This document shows positions 44,500-52,294 of a DNA stretch of 64,000 nucleotides, piece by piece. Both the position numbers and the translations under genes were made by a program. The notes below the pieces were generated by a model. The model was given only the letters and a program-made list of their open reading frames with translations, did not search any database and had not been told where the DNA came from. The stretch is from Pseudovibrio sp. Tun.PSC04-5.I4 (GTDB lineage Bacteria; Pseudomonadota; Alphaproteobacteria; Rhizobiales; Stappiaceae). Each line of letters opens with the position of its first letter. Positions within the stretch are counted from its first letter, which is position 1. The stretch covers positions 4,032,501 through 4,096,500 of the forward strand of contig NZ_FNLB01000006.1 in NCBI RefSeq assembly GCF_900104145.1, given 5' to 3'.

Positions 44500-46317
44500 A
44501 TGAACGATGTGGTTATCGCTTTGGCGATGATTGTTGTTGCTGGTGTTGGTGCACAGTGGCTCGCCTGGCGGTTGGCACTTCCCGCGATTGTGGTTTTGCT
44601 TGTCGCAGGGTTTTTGATCGGGCCAGCGACAGGCATTTTGCATCCCACTTCGTTGTTTGGTGATTTATTGCGTCCTACTGTTGCGCTGGGTGTGGCCGTT
44701 ATTCTGTTTGAGGGCGGTCTTTCCCTTAATTTTCAACGTATTAGCGGTGTTTATAAGGGCGTTTGGCGACTCGTTCTTATTGGAGCCTGTATCGCGTTTA
44801 TGTTGGGTGCCCTTAATGCTCATTACGTAGCTGAGCTCAGCTGGCCTTCGGCTCTTGTCTTTGCATCTATCCTCATTGTCACTGGTCCAACGGTTATCAT
44901 TCCGCTTTTGCGGCAAGCTCGTTTGGAGCGCCGTGTTGCCTCGCTCTTGCGGTGGGAAGCAATTCTGGCTGACCCGTTTGGGGCCTTACTCGCCGTTTTG
45001 ATGTTCGAAGGATATCTGGTTTATCACGGTGAGCAGGGTTTTCAGATTTTGGCTGTTCGCGCCATCGCTGGTTTGCTGTTGGGCGGTGCTGGTGGTTGGG
45101 CACTGGGGAAGGGATTGATCTGGCTGTTTGTGGGTGGCCGTGTTCCTGAGTTTCTCAAAGTGCCGCTTATCTTCATCTGTGTGATTGGCTGTTATGCCCT
45201 TTCAGATCTGGTGCTGGAGGAGTCTGGTCTTTTGACTGTGACCGTTCTTGGGCTGGTTCTTGGAAATTCACGGCTTGCCAGTCTTGAGGAGTTGAAGCGT
45301 TTCAAAGAGGCAATCACGATTGTTCTGGTTTCCTCGGTGTTTATTGTTCTCACAGCTTCGGTGCAGCTTTCCAGTCTTGCTCAGTTTGGATTGCAGGATC
45401 TGGCCTTTGTGTTGGTTCTGCTGTTTGTTATTCGGCCAGTTTCTGTTTGGCTTGGCACTATTGGCGCGCATTTGAGCTGGAGGGAACGGGTGCTGGTTGG
45501 ATGGATTGCCCCGCGCGGTATTGTGGCGGTTGCGGTTTCTGGCTTGTTCGCCCGTTCCTTAGTTGAGCATGACGTTGCCGATGGCGAACGGCTGGCTGTG
45601 CTTTCCTTCGCGGTTGTGGTGGCTACTGTTTTTGCGCATGGGTTTACGCTCGGCCCATTTTCGCGGTGGTTGGGGCTTTCCAGTCATACCGGGCCGGGTT
45701 TGCTGCTTGTTGGGTCCAGCAGGTTTAGTGTCGCGCTTGCGACTAAGCTGAAAACACTGAAGGTTCCTAGTCTGATCGTTGATCGAAACTGGGGCAAGTT
45801 ACGTCTCTCCCGTCATGCCGGCTTGGAACATTATTACGGTGAGGTGCTTTCTGAAGAAGTTGAGAATGCATTGCCGTTGGAGAATTACAGCGCGCTTCTC
45901 GCACTTACCGATAATGATGATTACAACGCGTTGGTTGCAACCAACTTTGGTCCATTGTTCGGGCGCGGAGAGGTGTATCAGTTCGCGCCCTCTGAGGAGC
46001 AGGGGGAGCAGGAGCGCTTTCGGCGTGTTGTTACGCTTGGCGGCAGGCCCTTTCTCTCACCTGAGCACAGCTATAATGATCTTGAGACAAAGATGTGTGA
46101 GGGTTGGTTTATCAAAGCCAGTGAGTTGACGGAAACATATGGATGGGTTGCGTTTATGGAGGCACTGCCAGAAACGGCAATTGTACTCATGGTGATTGAG
46201 CCTAAGAAGAAGTTGCGTCCGCTGAATGGCCCCCCGAATGGAACTCCGGTTTCAGGTTCAATAATCCTTAGCCTTGTTGCTTGTGAATATGCAGAGGAGC
46301 GCGAGAAACGCTCCTGA
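44500..46317 (+). CDS. CPA1/NhaP-type cation/proton antiporter with C-terminal regulatory domain
   Basis: 605 residues; ATG 44500 has GGGAGG upstream. About 12-13 membrane helices in residues 1-400. Core features: LPAIVVLLVAGFLIGPATG, GVAVILFEGGLSLNF, ASILIVTGPTVIIPLLR, LLRWEAILADPFGALLAVL (the conserved D with E/D ion-binding pair) and LVGWIAPRGIVAVAVSGLFA (PRG motif). After about residue 410 comes a soluble domain starting GLLLVGSSRFSVALATKLKTLKVPSLIVDRNWGKL, a TrkA-N-like Rossmann fold that often binds nucleotides to gate transport. It likely exchanges Na+ or K+ for H+. Monocistronic, 74 bases after uvrD. Confidence 0.87.
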   Translation: MNDVVIALAMIVVAGVGAQWLAWRLALPAIVVLLVAGFLIGPATGILHPTSLFGDLLRPTVALGVAVILFEGGLSLNFQRISGVYKGVWRLVLIGACIAFMLGALNAHYVAELSWPSALVFASILIVTGPTVIIPLLRQARLERRVASLLRWEAILADPFGALLAVLMFEGYLVYHGEQGFQILAVRAIAGLLLGGAGGWALGKGLIWLFVGGRVPEFLKVPLIFICVIGCYALSDLVLEESGLLTVTVLGLVLGNSRLASLEELKRFKEAITIVLVSSVFIVLTASVQLSSLAQFGLQDLAFVLVLLFVIRPVSVWLGTIGAHLSWRERVLVGWIAPRGIVAVAVSGLFARSLVEHDVADGERLAVLSFAVVVATVFAHGFTLGPFSRWLGLSSHTGPGLLLVGSSRFSVALATKLKTLKVPSLIVDRNWGKLRLSRHAGLEHYYGEVLSEEVENALPLENYSALLALTDNDDYNALVATNFGPLFGRGEVYQFAPSEEQGEQERFRRVVTLGGRPFLSPEHSYNDLETKMCEGWFIKASELTETYGWVAFMEALPETAIVLMVIEPKKKLRPLNGPPNGTPVSGSIILSLVACEYAEEREKRS

Positions 46318-46408
46318 GTACTGGCTTTTCCATGCCGCGCATTCTATACGCCTATTCAATGATTTTTTGGGTGAGTTTAGATAGCTCACCAAAACTAAGG
46401 GTTTATGC

Positions 46409-47311
46409 ATGGACACGATCCGGGTTCGCATTCCTGCGCCTGAAGCGGAAGCCAAAGCACTTTCTGACGTTATGGAATATCGCTTTGAAGATGACGGTTT
46501 TCCTGTCGCTGTCTTTGAAAACTCCGAGGATGGTGAGATCTGGACAGCGGAAGTGCTGATTCTGGAATCCACCATTGATGAGGCCACCAGTTTTGTCGAA
46601 ATGCGCTTGTTCGATCAATTTGAGGGCGGCGTTATTCCAAGCGATGCAGAGGTTGAGGTTCTTCCTGACATCAACTGGGTTGCTAAGTCCCTTGAGGGTT
46701 TGAAACCTGTTCGTGCCGAACGCATTATTGTGCATGGCGCCCATGATCGGGATGCCGTTGGTAGCAGCCATATCGGTATTGAGATTGAAGCGGCACAGGC
46801 TTTTGGCACCGGGCACCATGGTACGACTGAGGGTTGTTTGTTGGAACTTCAGCGCTTGCTGAAGCGTCACAAATATTCTCGTATGCTTGATTTGGGTACA
46901 GGAACCGGTGTTCTTGCTATCGCATTGGCTAAATTGACCGGCTCAGAAGTGCTTGCGACGGATATTGACCCTATCGCAGTAGAAGCAGCTATCGATAATG
47001 CACGCAAAAACAATGTCGGCCCGCTGTTTAAGGCGTTTACCGGAGCTGGTTTAGAAGACCGTCGCTTTAGTGAGTATGGTCCGTTTGATCTTGTGGTTGC
47101 CAATATTCTGGCAAAGCCGCTGGTACAGATGTCTGCCAAGCTGTGTTGTAATCTGGCGCATAAATCCACGCTGGTGCTTTCCGGGTTGCGGATTGAGCAT
47201 GGACCGCGGATTATTTCCGCTTACGGCCAGCAAGGGTTGAAGTTGTCGCATCGCCACGAAATTGATGGCTGGCTGACGCTTACATTTATTAAAGGCAACT
47301 GGTCACCTTAA
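46409..47311 (+). CDS. prmA: Ribosomal protein L11 methyltransferase
   Basis: 300 residues. Trimethylates ribosomal protein L11. The N-terminal substrate-binding half is variable; the C-terminal SAM domain is clear: IGIEIEAAQAFGTGHHGTTEGCLLELQRL, MLDLGTGTGVLAIALAKLTGSEVLATDIDPIAVEAAIDNARKN (motif I and acidic loop), and FDLVVANILAKPLVQMSAKL with the NPPY-like NILA typical of PrmA. Followed by a strong terminator. Confidence 0.94.
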   Translation: MDTIRVRIPAPEAEAKALSDVMEYRFEDDGFPVAVFENSEDGEIWTAEVLILESTIDEATSFVEMRLFDQFEGGVIPSDAEVEVLPDINWVAKSLEGLKPVRAERIIVHGAHDRDAVGSSHIGIEIEAAQAFGTGHHGTTEGCLLELQRLLKRHKYSRMLDLGTGTGVLAIALAKLTGSEVLATDIDPIAVEAAIDNARKNNVGPLFKAFTGAGLEDRRFSEYGPFDLVVANILAKPLVQMSAKLCCNLAHKSTLVLSGLRIEHGPRIISAYGQQGLKLSHRHEIDGWLTLTFIKGNWSP

Positions 47312-47335
47312 GCTGCAAGTTGCTGAACCAGATTT

Positions 47336-47370
47336 AAAACCCTCATAGCTTCGTGCTGTGAGGGTTTTTT
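47336..47370 (+). terminator. prmA terminator
   Basis: AAAACCCTCA (47336-47345) pairs with TGAGGGTTTT (47359-47368), with a further AGC/GCT pairing inside, then Ts. Confidence 0.88.
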
Positions 47371-47488
47371 GTTGGCTATACGCAGCAAAGCAACTTGCCT
47401 TCAACCTGGTTTTTTCGAACTGCTTTGATCTTTTGTTTTGTGCGTTTGCTGTTCGAAAACCGAGAGTATTTTTTGGGAAACACGCTTT

Positions 47489-47652
47489 AGAAAACAAAAA
47501 ACCTTTGCTTCCGGTTCCAGCAGATTGGGAGGAAACTGCTGGGGAAGCAAAGGTCTTTTTGTGTGCCAAGCAACTGGGAGGAACTTGCTTGGTATGCCAA
47601 ACAACTGGGAGGAGTTTGTTTGACGTGCCAAACACAGGGAGGGGTGTTTGGC
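47489..47652 (-). ncRNA. Tandem four-hairpin RNA with CCUCCC anti-Shine-Dalgarno loops (CcsR/cuckoo-like)
   Basis: Read on the minus strand, four stem-loops follow one another: GCCAAACAC/GTGTTTGGC (47652-47627), CAAACAA/TTGTTTG (47622-47598), CCAAGCAA/TTGCTTGG (47592-47566) and CCAGCAG/CTGCTGG (47542-47517). Stems differ by compensatory changes, while each loop keeps CCTCCC (CCCTCCCT, ACTCCTCCCAG, GTTCCTCCCAG, TTTCCTCCCAAT). The last hairpin is enclosed by a perfect 12-bp outer stem (47501-47512 with 47543-47554) followed by TTTTTT, a rho-independent terminator. This matches alphaproteobacterial CcsR/cuckoo or alpha-r14 sRNAs, whose loops carry CCUCCUCCC and which often lie as tandem copies after a tiny gene. 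On the + strand the loops would read GGGAGG and the same hairpin has CTTTTT, so expression from the + strand cannot be excluded. Processing into separate RNAs is likely (inference). Confidence 0.78.
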
Positions 47653-47656
47653 GGTG

Positions 47657-47688
47657 TGAGCCGCTTAAAAGCGCTTTTCAGCGGCTCA
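47657..47688. repeat. 32-nt near-perfect inverted repeat beside the hairpin array
   Basis: TGAGCCGCT (47657-47665) pairs with AGCGGCTCA (47680-47688), and the interior TAAAAGC/GCTTTT continues the pairing after one mismatch. On the minus strand it lies between the small ORF and the hairpin array, so it may be an RNA processing signal, attenuator or fifth hairpin without the CCTCCC loop. Confidence 0.6.
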
Positions 47689-47747
47689 GGGCTGCCAGCC
47701 GTATTCTGTGTTCTTAATTTTTGTGCACTTTGCAGTGCAATATTGTT

Positions 47748-47912
47748 TTAGATTCTGTGGAGCTTGCCTTTTACAACTTCATTTGCTTCTGATTGGCGCG
47801 CATTCCGAATAGATTTCCATACGCGGCTCATCAAAGAAGTCTTTTTGGTAACTTTTACGTCGAATGTTGCAGTAACCGGCATTGCCATAAGGTGTGCAGC
47901 GAGGATCATCAT
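47748..47912 (-). CDS. Small basic protein (54 aa) heading the sRNA locus
   Basis: ATG at 47912 has AAGGA (47922-47918) 5 bases upstream and runs to TAA at 47750-47748. It starts MMILAAHLMAMPVTATFDVK and ends SRVWKSIRNARQSEANEVVKGKLHRI, a basic helix-forming tail. I do not recognise the family. In Rhodobacter the CcsR sRNAs follow a small DUF1127 protein gene; this product has similar size, charge and position, but the DUF1127 consensus (LSDRELADIG) is not visible. An overlapping frame on the same strand from 47946 (55 codons, Cys-rich) has no ribosome site and is less likely. Probably co-transcribed with the RNA below it. Confidence 0.5.
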   Translation of the reverse strand: MMILAAHLMAMPVTATFDVKVTKKTSLMSRVWKSIRNARQSEANEVVKGKLHRI

Positions 47913-48229
47913 TTAGTTCCTTAATAATTATTTTCAATTTCATCATCGTACGGTCATTTGCTGCAGCGGTTTGTCTCGTCGACAGGCAGACTTATCTATT
48001 ATTTCGGTTTGTAAAAAAATACATAGTTTCGCATGGCGACTATGCGTTACACGCATGTCTCAAGAACGTCACAATCTTAAAATGCATGGATTGCATACCA
48101 GATCTGCGTTTTTTGCATGAATTGTGTACCAATGTATTTGAGAGGAGCTTGCAGAATGAACAGTAATGCTCTGAGGAGCTTTTAATTGATCTGTTGAGTT
48201 GTGCCGCGATCAGCATTAGCCTCGCGGAC
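47913..48229. other. Divergent intergenic region upstream of the small ORF and aminopeptidase P
   Basis: 317 bp. Holds overlapping inverted repeats CATAGT...ACTATG (about 48022-48044) and ATGCGT-TAC-ACGCAT (48042-48056). The 90-codon + strand frame at 47894-48166 has no ribosome site or recognisable features. No promoter could be assigned with confidence. Confidence 0.5.
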
Positions 48230-50050
48230 ATGTTTCAAAGCTTCAATACAGTAAATGATAAGTCTCGTGGGCCGGTACGGTTGACCGCTCTGCGAGAAGA
48301 GCTGGCCCTCCGCGGGCTTGACGGTTTTTTGGTGCCACGTGAAGATGCGCATCAGGGCGAGTATGTGCCTGCCTGTGATTGCCGACTGGAATGGTTGACC
48401 GGATTTACCGGGTCTGCTGGTGTTGCAGGCGTTCTGGCTGGGAAAGCCGCGATCTTTGTTGATGGCCGCTACACTATTCAAGTGCGTGAGCAGGTGGAAG
48501 AAGATGCGTTTGCCTATCGCCACTTACATGATGAGCCCATGAGCGCCTGGCTTGGTGAAAACGTCTCTGCAGGCCAGATGATTGGATATGATCCAATGCT
48601 TCATCCCGTTCGTCAGGTTCGCGTGTTGAAAGCAGCCGTTGAGAAGGTCGGGGCTGAACTGGTTGGTGTTGAGAGCAATCCGATTGATGCGGTTTGGCCA
48701 GACCGGCCAGAGGCTCCACTTGGGGCCGTTACTATGCATGGAATGCAGTTTGCAGGCGAAAGCGCAGCGGACAAGCTGAAACGTATTGGCGATCTCATTG
48801 CTTTGAGTGAAGCTGATACAGCGCTGTTGACCCAGCCGGACTCCATTGCTTGGTTGTTGAATATTCGTGGTAGCGATGTCACACATACGCCACTGCCGCT
48901 TTCTTTCGCTTTGGTTCCCTCCAAAGGCAAACCGTCCCTGTTCATTGATGGCCGCAAACTTTCCAATGAAGTGCGGGATGAGTTGAGCTCGCTGACAGAG
49001 ATTGAAGCGCCTTCTGCCTTGCTGGGTGCGCTGGCAGCTCTTGGTACAGACGGTAAGCGGGTTCTGGTTGATACTGGTTTGGCTGGGCAGGCGCTTTATG
49101 ATGCGGTTGCTACCAATGGCGGTAAGGTTGTTGAGGGGCAGGAGCCTACTCTGCTGCCGAAGGCGATCAAAAATCCATCCGAGATTGAAGGTGCACGGGC
49201 TGCTCATCTGCGTGATGGCGTTGCTTATGCCAACTTCCTTACATGGTTTGAAAAAACTGCTCCACTTGGTGAGCTGACCGAAGTGAGTGTTGCTGAGAAG
49301 CTTGAGGCGTTCCGCCGCGAAACAGGTGCGCTCAAGGATATCTCCTTTGACACTATTTCTGCTGCTGGTCCTCATGGAGCTATCTGTCATTACCGTGTGA
49401 GCAATGACAGCAATCTGCCGATTGAACTCAACAGCGTGTATCTGATCGATTCAGGGGCTCAGTATGAGGATGGCACGACCGATATTACGCGGACGCTGGC
49501 TGTTGGTGCTGTAACTGGCGAACAGTGCAAGCACTTTACGCTGGTTCTGAAGTCTCACATTGCGATTGCTACAGCGCGGTTCCCTGTTGGAACGGTTGGG
49601 TCGCAGCTGGACACATTGGCGCGTATTGAGCTTTGGAAACAAGGTCTCGATTTTGATCACGGTACCGGACATGGTGTCGGGTCCTATCTGGGTGTGCATG
49701 AGGGGCCGCAACGTATCTCAAAAGCACCGAATAGCATCGCGCTTAAGCCGGGTATGATCCTTTCCAACGAGCCGGGATATTACCGCGCTGGCGAATATGG
49801 CATTCGTATCGAGAACCTTGAGTTGGTGAGCGCTGCTGCCGGTATTGCTGGTGGTGATCAGGATATGCTGGGCTTTGAAGCGCTTACACTGGCGCCGATT
49901 GACCTGCGCATGGTGGACATCAAATTGCTCTCACCCTTCGAGCTGAATTGGCTCAACACCTACCACGCTCGCGTTAACGAGCTGGTTGGGCCGTTGCTGG
50001 GTGACGAGGCTCGGGCATGGCTTGAAGAAACCACGCGCCCAGTCTCCTGA
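48230..50050 (+). CDS. Xaa-Pro aminopeptidase (aminopeptidase P family)
   Basis: 606 residues from ATG 48230; the frame is open 12 codons further. The long form of aminopeptidase P: two creatinase-like N-terminal domains (LREELALRGLDGFLVPREDAHQGEY, LEWLTGFTGSAGVAGVL, IFVDGRYTIQVREQVE; and WLLNIRGSDVTHTPLPLSFALV) and a pita-bread M24 domain with the dinuclear metal ligands: YLIDSGAQYEDGTTDITRT (two Asp), GTGHGVGSYLGVHEGP (His), MILSNEPGYYRAGEYGIRIENLELV (two Glu). Removes an N-terminal residue preceding proline. Monocistronic with its own terminator. Confidence 0.93.
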   Translation: MFQSFNTVNDKSRGPVRLTALREELALRGLDGFLVPREDAHQGEYVPACDCRLEWLTGFTGSAGVAGVLAGKAAIFVDGRYTIQVREQVEEDAFAYRHLHDEPMSAWLGENVSAGQMIGYDPMLHPVRQVRVLKAAVEKVGAELVGVESNPIDAVWPDRPEAPLGAVTMHGMQFAGESAADKLKRIGDLIALSEADTALLTQPDSIAWLLNIRGSDVTHTPLPLSFALVPSKGKPSLFIDGRKLSNEVRDELSSLTEIEAPSALLGALAALGTDGKRVLVDTGLAGQALYDAVATNGGKVVEGQEPTLLPKAIKNPSEIEGARAAHLRDGVAYANFLTWFEKTAPLGELTEVSVAEKLEAFRRETGALKDISFDTISAAGPHGAICHYRVSNDSNLPIELNSVYLIDSGAQYEDGTTDITRTLAVGAVTGEQCKHFTLVLKSHIAIATARFPVGTVGSQLDTLARIELWKQGLDFDHGTGHGVGSYLGVHEGPQRISKAPNSIALKPGMILSNEPGYYRAGEYGIRIENLELVSAAAGIAGGDQDMLGFEALTLAPIDLRMVDIKLLSPFELNWLNTYHARVNELVGPLLGDEARAWLEETTRPVS

Positions 50051-50075
50051 TTGTCGACTTCAGGATAACGAATCG

Positions 50076-50109
50076 AAAAAACCTCGCTTCGATTGGAGCG
50101 AGGTTTTTT
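50076..50109. terminator. Bidirectional terminator between aminopeptidase P and azlD
   Basis: AAAAAACCTCGCT (50076-50088) pairs perfectly with AGCGAGGTTTTTT (50097-50109) over an 8-base loop, giving a T-run on both strands. Confidence 0.92.
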
Positions 50110-50169
50110 GTTGATCTTATTTGCGCGTATTCCTATCCGAAAACCGGAGCCACTTTTCGGGAATACGCT

Positions 50170-50493
50170 TTACACGTAAAGGAAAGCAGCTCTTAAAACG
50201 ACTACGCAAACCACCCCGATTGCCATAGCTGCCAGCATTGGTAGCCGCAGGGCCGCAATGGCTGTAGCTGCGGTTGCTGTTGTTTCTGGAATGCCGGTTG
50301 CGAAAGCCATTGGCGCGACAACTGACATAAGGATAGCAGGAGGCACAGCTTGTAGTGCAGCCTCAGTTCGTCCTGAAAAGACGACAAATTTCGTCAGGAT
50401 AAGACCTGCAATTCTGGTGAGATAGGTTCCAGCGGCCATTGTGATAATGGTGAAGAGAACCAGCGGGTCAACGGAGAAGATTTCTGCGATCAT
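50170..50493 (-). CDS. azlD: Branched-chain amino acid export subunit AzlD
   Basis: 107 residues with three to four hydrophobic helices. The N-terminus LFTIITMAAGTYLTRIAGLILTK and the later LQAVPPAILMSVVAPMAF are typical of the small AzlD/YgaH subunit. Its ATG overlaps the azlC stop (positions 50490-50493), so it is translated with its partner. The pair exports branched-chain amino acids or analogues. Confidence 0.9.
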   Translation of the reverse strand: MIAEIFSVDPLVLFTIITMAAGTYLTRIAGLILTKFVVFSGRTEAALQAVPPAILMSVVAPMAFATGIPETTATAATAIAALRLPMLAAMAIGVVCVVVLRAAFLYV

Positions 50494-51239
50494 GACTGAA
50501 GCGCCTCCTCGGTTTTCTTCAGAGCCTGTGACGTCTCGTCGTACTGGAGTGAGGCAGCGGCAACGCCTGCCGCTGCGCCTGCAATTATGTACCAGGCACC
50601 GGGAACGAATTTGTTGGTCAGCACAGCCGCAAGGCCACTTGCTGCAAGGACCACACCGGTTTTCCGACCCTGCCAGAAGCTCATGACCAGACAGATGAAG
50701 AGGGCGGTAAAGGCGAAATCGAGGCCGTACTTTGATGGATCACCCATCACAGCCCCAACCAAGCTGCCAACGAAGGTTGCTATTTGCCAAGTGACATAAA
50801 GCGTTACGCCGACCCCCAAGTAAAAACTGAAGGATGTTTTTTGCTTCATGGCCCTTTGTTCAGAGAGCGCCCAGACTTCATCGGCCAAGATGAAAAAGCC
50901 GAGGTATTTTTGCAATGGCGTCCAGTGACCAAGTTTAGGTGCGAGCGATGCGCTCATGAGGACATGGCGCAAATTGACCAGAAACGTGGAGAACGCGATG
51001 GTGAACCAGGACAGGGGACTGGACCAGAGATCAAGCGCTACGAACTGGGAGCCGCCTGCAAAGACGAATGACCCCATGAGTAAGACTTCCAGCGGAGACA
51101 AGCCTTTTTGAGCGGCAAGCGCACCAAAGAGAAGACCGATGGGGGTTGCTGCGAAAATCAGCGGGAAAAATGTTGAAACGCCGAGAAAAAATTCATTCGG
51201 ACCAGCGTTGTTCGCCGTATTTTTTTGATTGGACTTCAC
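50490..51239 (-). CDS. azlC: Branched-chain amino acid export permease AzlC
   Basis: 249 residues, GTG start with AGGAGGG upstream. About seven to eight membrane helices; signatures FFPLIFAATPIGLLFGALAAQKGLSPLEVLLMGSFVFAGGSQFVAL, VNLRHVLMSASLAPKLG and ILADEVWALSEQRA are those of the AzlC/YgaZ family. Forms an exporter with AzlD. An AraC-type regulator lies 96 bases upstream on the same strand and probably controls the pair. Confidence 0.92.
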   Translation of the reverse strand: MKSNQKNTANNAGPNEFFLGVSTFFPLIFAATPIGLLFGALAAQKGLSPLEVLLMGSFVFAGGSQFVALDLWSSPLSWFTIAFSTFLVNLRHVLMSASLAPKLGHWTPLQKYLGFFILADEVWALSEQRAMKQKTSFSFYLGVGVTLYVTWQIATFVGSLVGAVMGDPSKYGLDFAFTALFICLVMSFWQGRKTGVVLAASGLAAVLTNKFVPGAWYIIAGAAAGVAAASLQYDETSQALKKTEEALQS

Positions 51240-51335
51240 AATGCCCTCCTAGAGCTTGGAGGGCTTTTAAAAGACTTCGCCAATGGCGTCTTGAATGAAA
51301 TTGCGTTTCTTTATCAATATCAGAAAAACATTCAA

Positions 51336-52205
51336 TCAGAGAGAGATACACGCTTTTTGGAATGCACCGGGCGTTGTGCCTACTCGGGATTTGAACTGGC
51401 GTGTGAGGTGAGCCTGATCAGCGAACCCGCACATGCTTGCTGTATTGCTGGGGGAGGTGCCAGCAACAAGAAGACGGCGGGCATTGCGTACTCTCACGTC
51501 AGTTAGATAGGCATGCGGGGTCTGGCCTGTGGCTTTTTTGAAGGACCGGATCAGGTGGTATTTTGAGCGGCCTGAGATGGTGACCAGATCGTCCAGATGT
51601 ACATTGCCCATGAAGCTTTCCTCCAGATACTCGCGGGCGCGACGAACAGCGACCGGGTCTTTGGAGCCGACTTCTTGTTCTGCGAAGTTGGCGTATTTGG
51701 CGAGCATCTTGGCCAGTATCATATAGAGAGGCTCTTCTGCTTCCAGATCGATAGAGCGGCTCTGTATGGATTTATGTGCTTCGATGAACTCATTACAAAG
51801 CTCTGGGTCATGGACGCAAGCTTCAGGAAAATAGAGTGCACCGCTTTGCGGTTTGTCGGTCAGGTCTTCTGCTATCTTTTGCAGGAGTGAGATGCTCGGA
51901 TATGTCATCCGGTATGTGTAGCCATAGCCCTCTGGTATGCCGTCATGTAACTCATGAGGGTTTACGAACACCAGATCTCCGGGGCCTGCAAATATCTGCT
52001 TGCCGCGCTGCCAATAGCACTGGCACCCTGAGAGAATGCCGCCAACAACAAAGGTGTCATGGGTATGAGGGGCGTACACATGGGTTCTGAAACTGGCAGC
52101 AAGGCACTCCAGCCCATCAAATCGTGGAGCGCACCAGAATTGTGCATTCTCTCCTGAATTGAGCGGAGTGGCTTCTAACGCTGCTTGTTGAGTTACTGGT
52201 TTCAT
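51336..52205 (-). CDS. AraC-family transcriptional regulator
   Basis: 289 residues. An N-terminal cupin sensing domain (HVYAPHTHDTFVVGGILSGCQCYWQRGKQIFAGPGDLVFVNPHELHDG) and a C-terminal double helix-turn-helix (REYLEESFMGNVHLDDLVTISGRSKYHLIRSFKKATGQTPHAYLTDVRVRNARRLLVAGTSPSNTASMCGFADQAHLTRQFKSRVGTTPGAFQ). This cupin-AraC arrangement is common next to azlCD exporters, so its likely job is amino-acid-responsive activation of them (inference). Confidence 0.9.
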   Translation of the reverse strand: MKPVTQQAALEATPLNSGENAQFWCAPRFDGLECLAASFRTHVYAPHTHDTFVVGGILSGCQCYWQRGKQIFAGPGDLVFVNPHELHDGIPEGYGYTYRMTYPSISLLQKIAEDLTDKPQSGALYFPEACVHDPELCNEFIEAHKSIQSRSIDLEAEEPLYMILAKMLAKYANFAEQEVGSKDPVAVRRAREYLEESFMGNVHLDDLVTISGRSKYHLIRSFKKATGQTPHAYLTDVRVRNARRLLVAGTSPSNTASMCGFADQAHLTRQFKSRVGTTPGAFQKACISL

Positions 52206-52294
52206 AGTCCCAATTTATTCGCAAATGCCGTTCATGTCTTGAACGAGATTGCTGTTTTTTGCGATTGGGTCAATGGAGATTATCTGAGCATTGC

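Noticed and set aside
47501..47652. CRISPR array interpretation of the four repeats
   Set aside because: Units are short hairpins with changing stems and no spacers of uniform length; no cas genes are present.
47517..47652. CsrA/RsmA sponge on the + strand (GGGAGG loops)
   Set aside because: Possible, but the minus strand has the better terminator, an upstream small ORF and the known CCUCCC loop family; kept only as an alternative.
47894..48166. 90-codon + strand frame upstream of aminopeptidase P
   Set aside because: No ribosome binding site, unusual composition, and it overlaps the better-supported minus-strand small ORF region.
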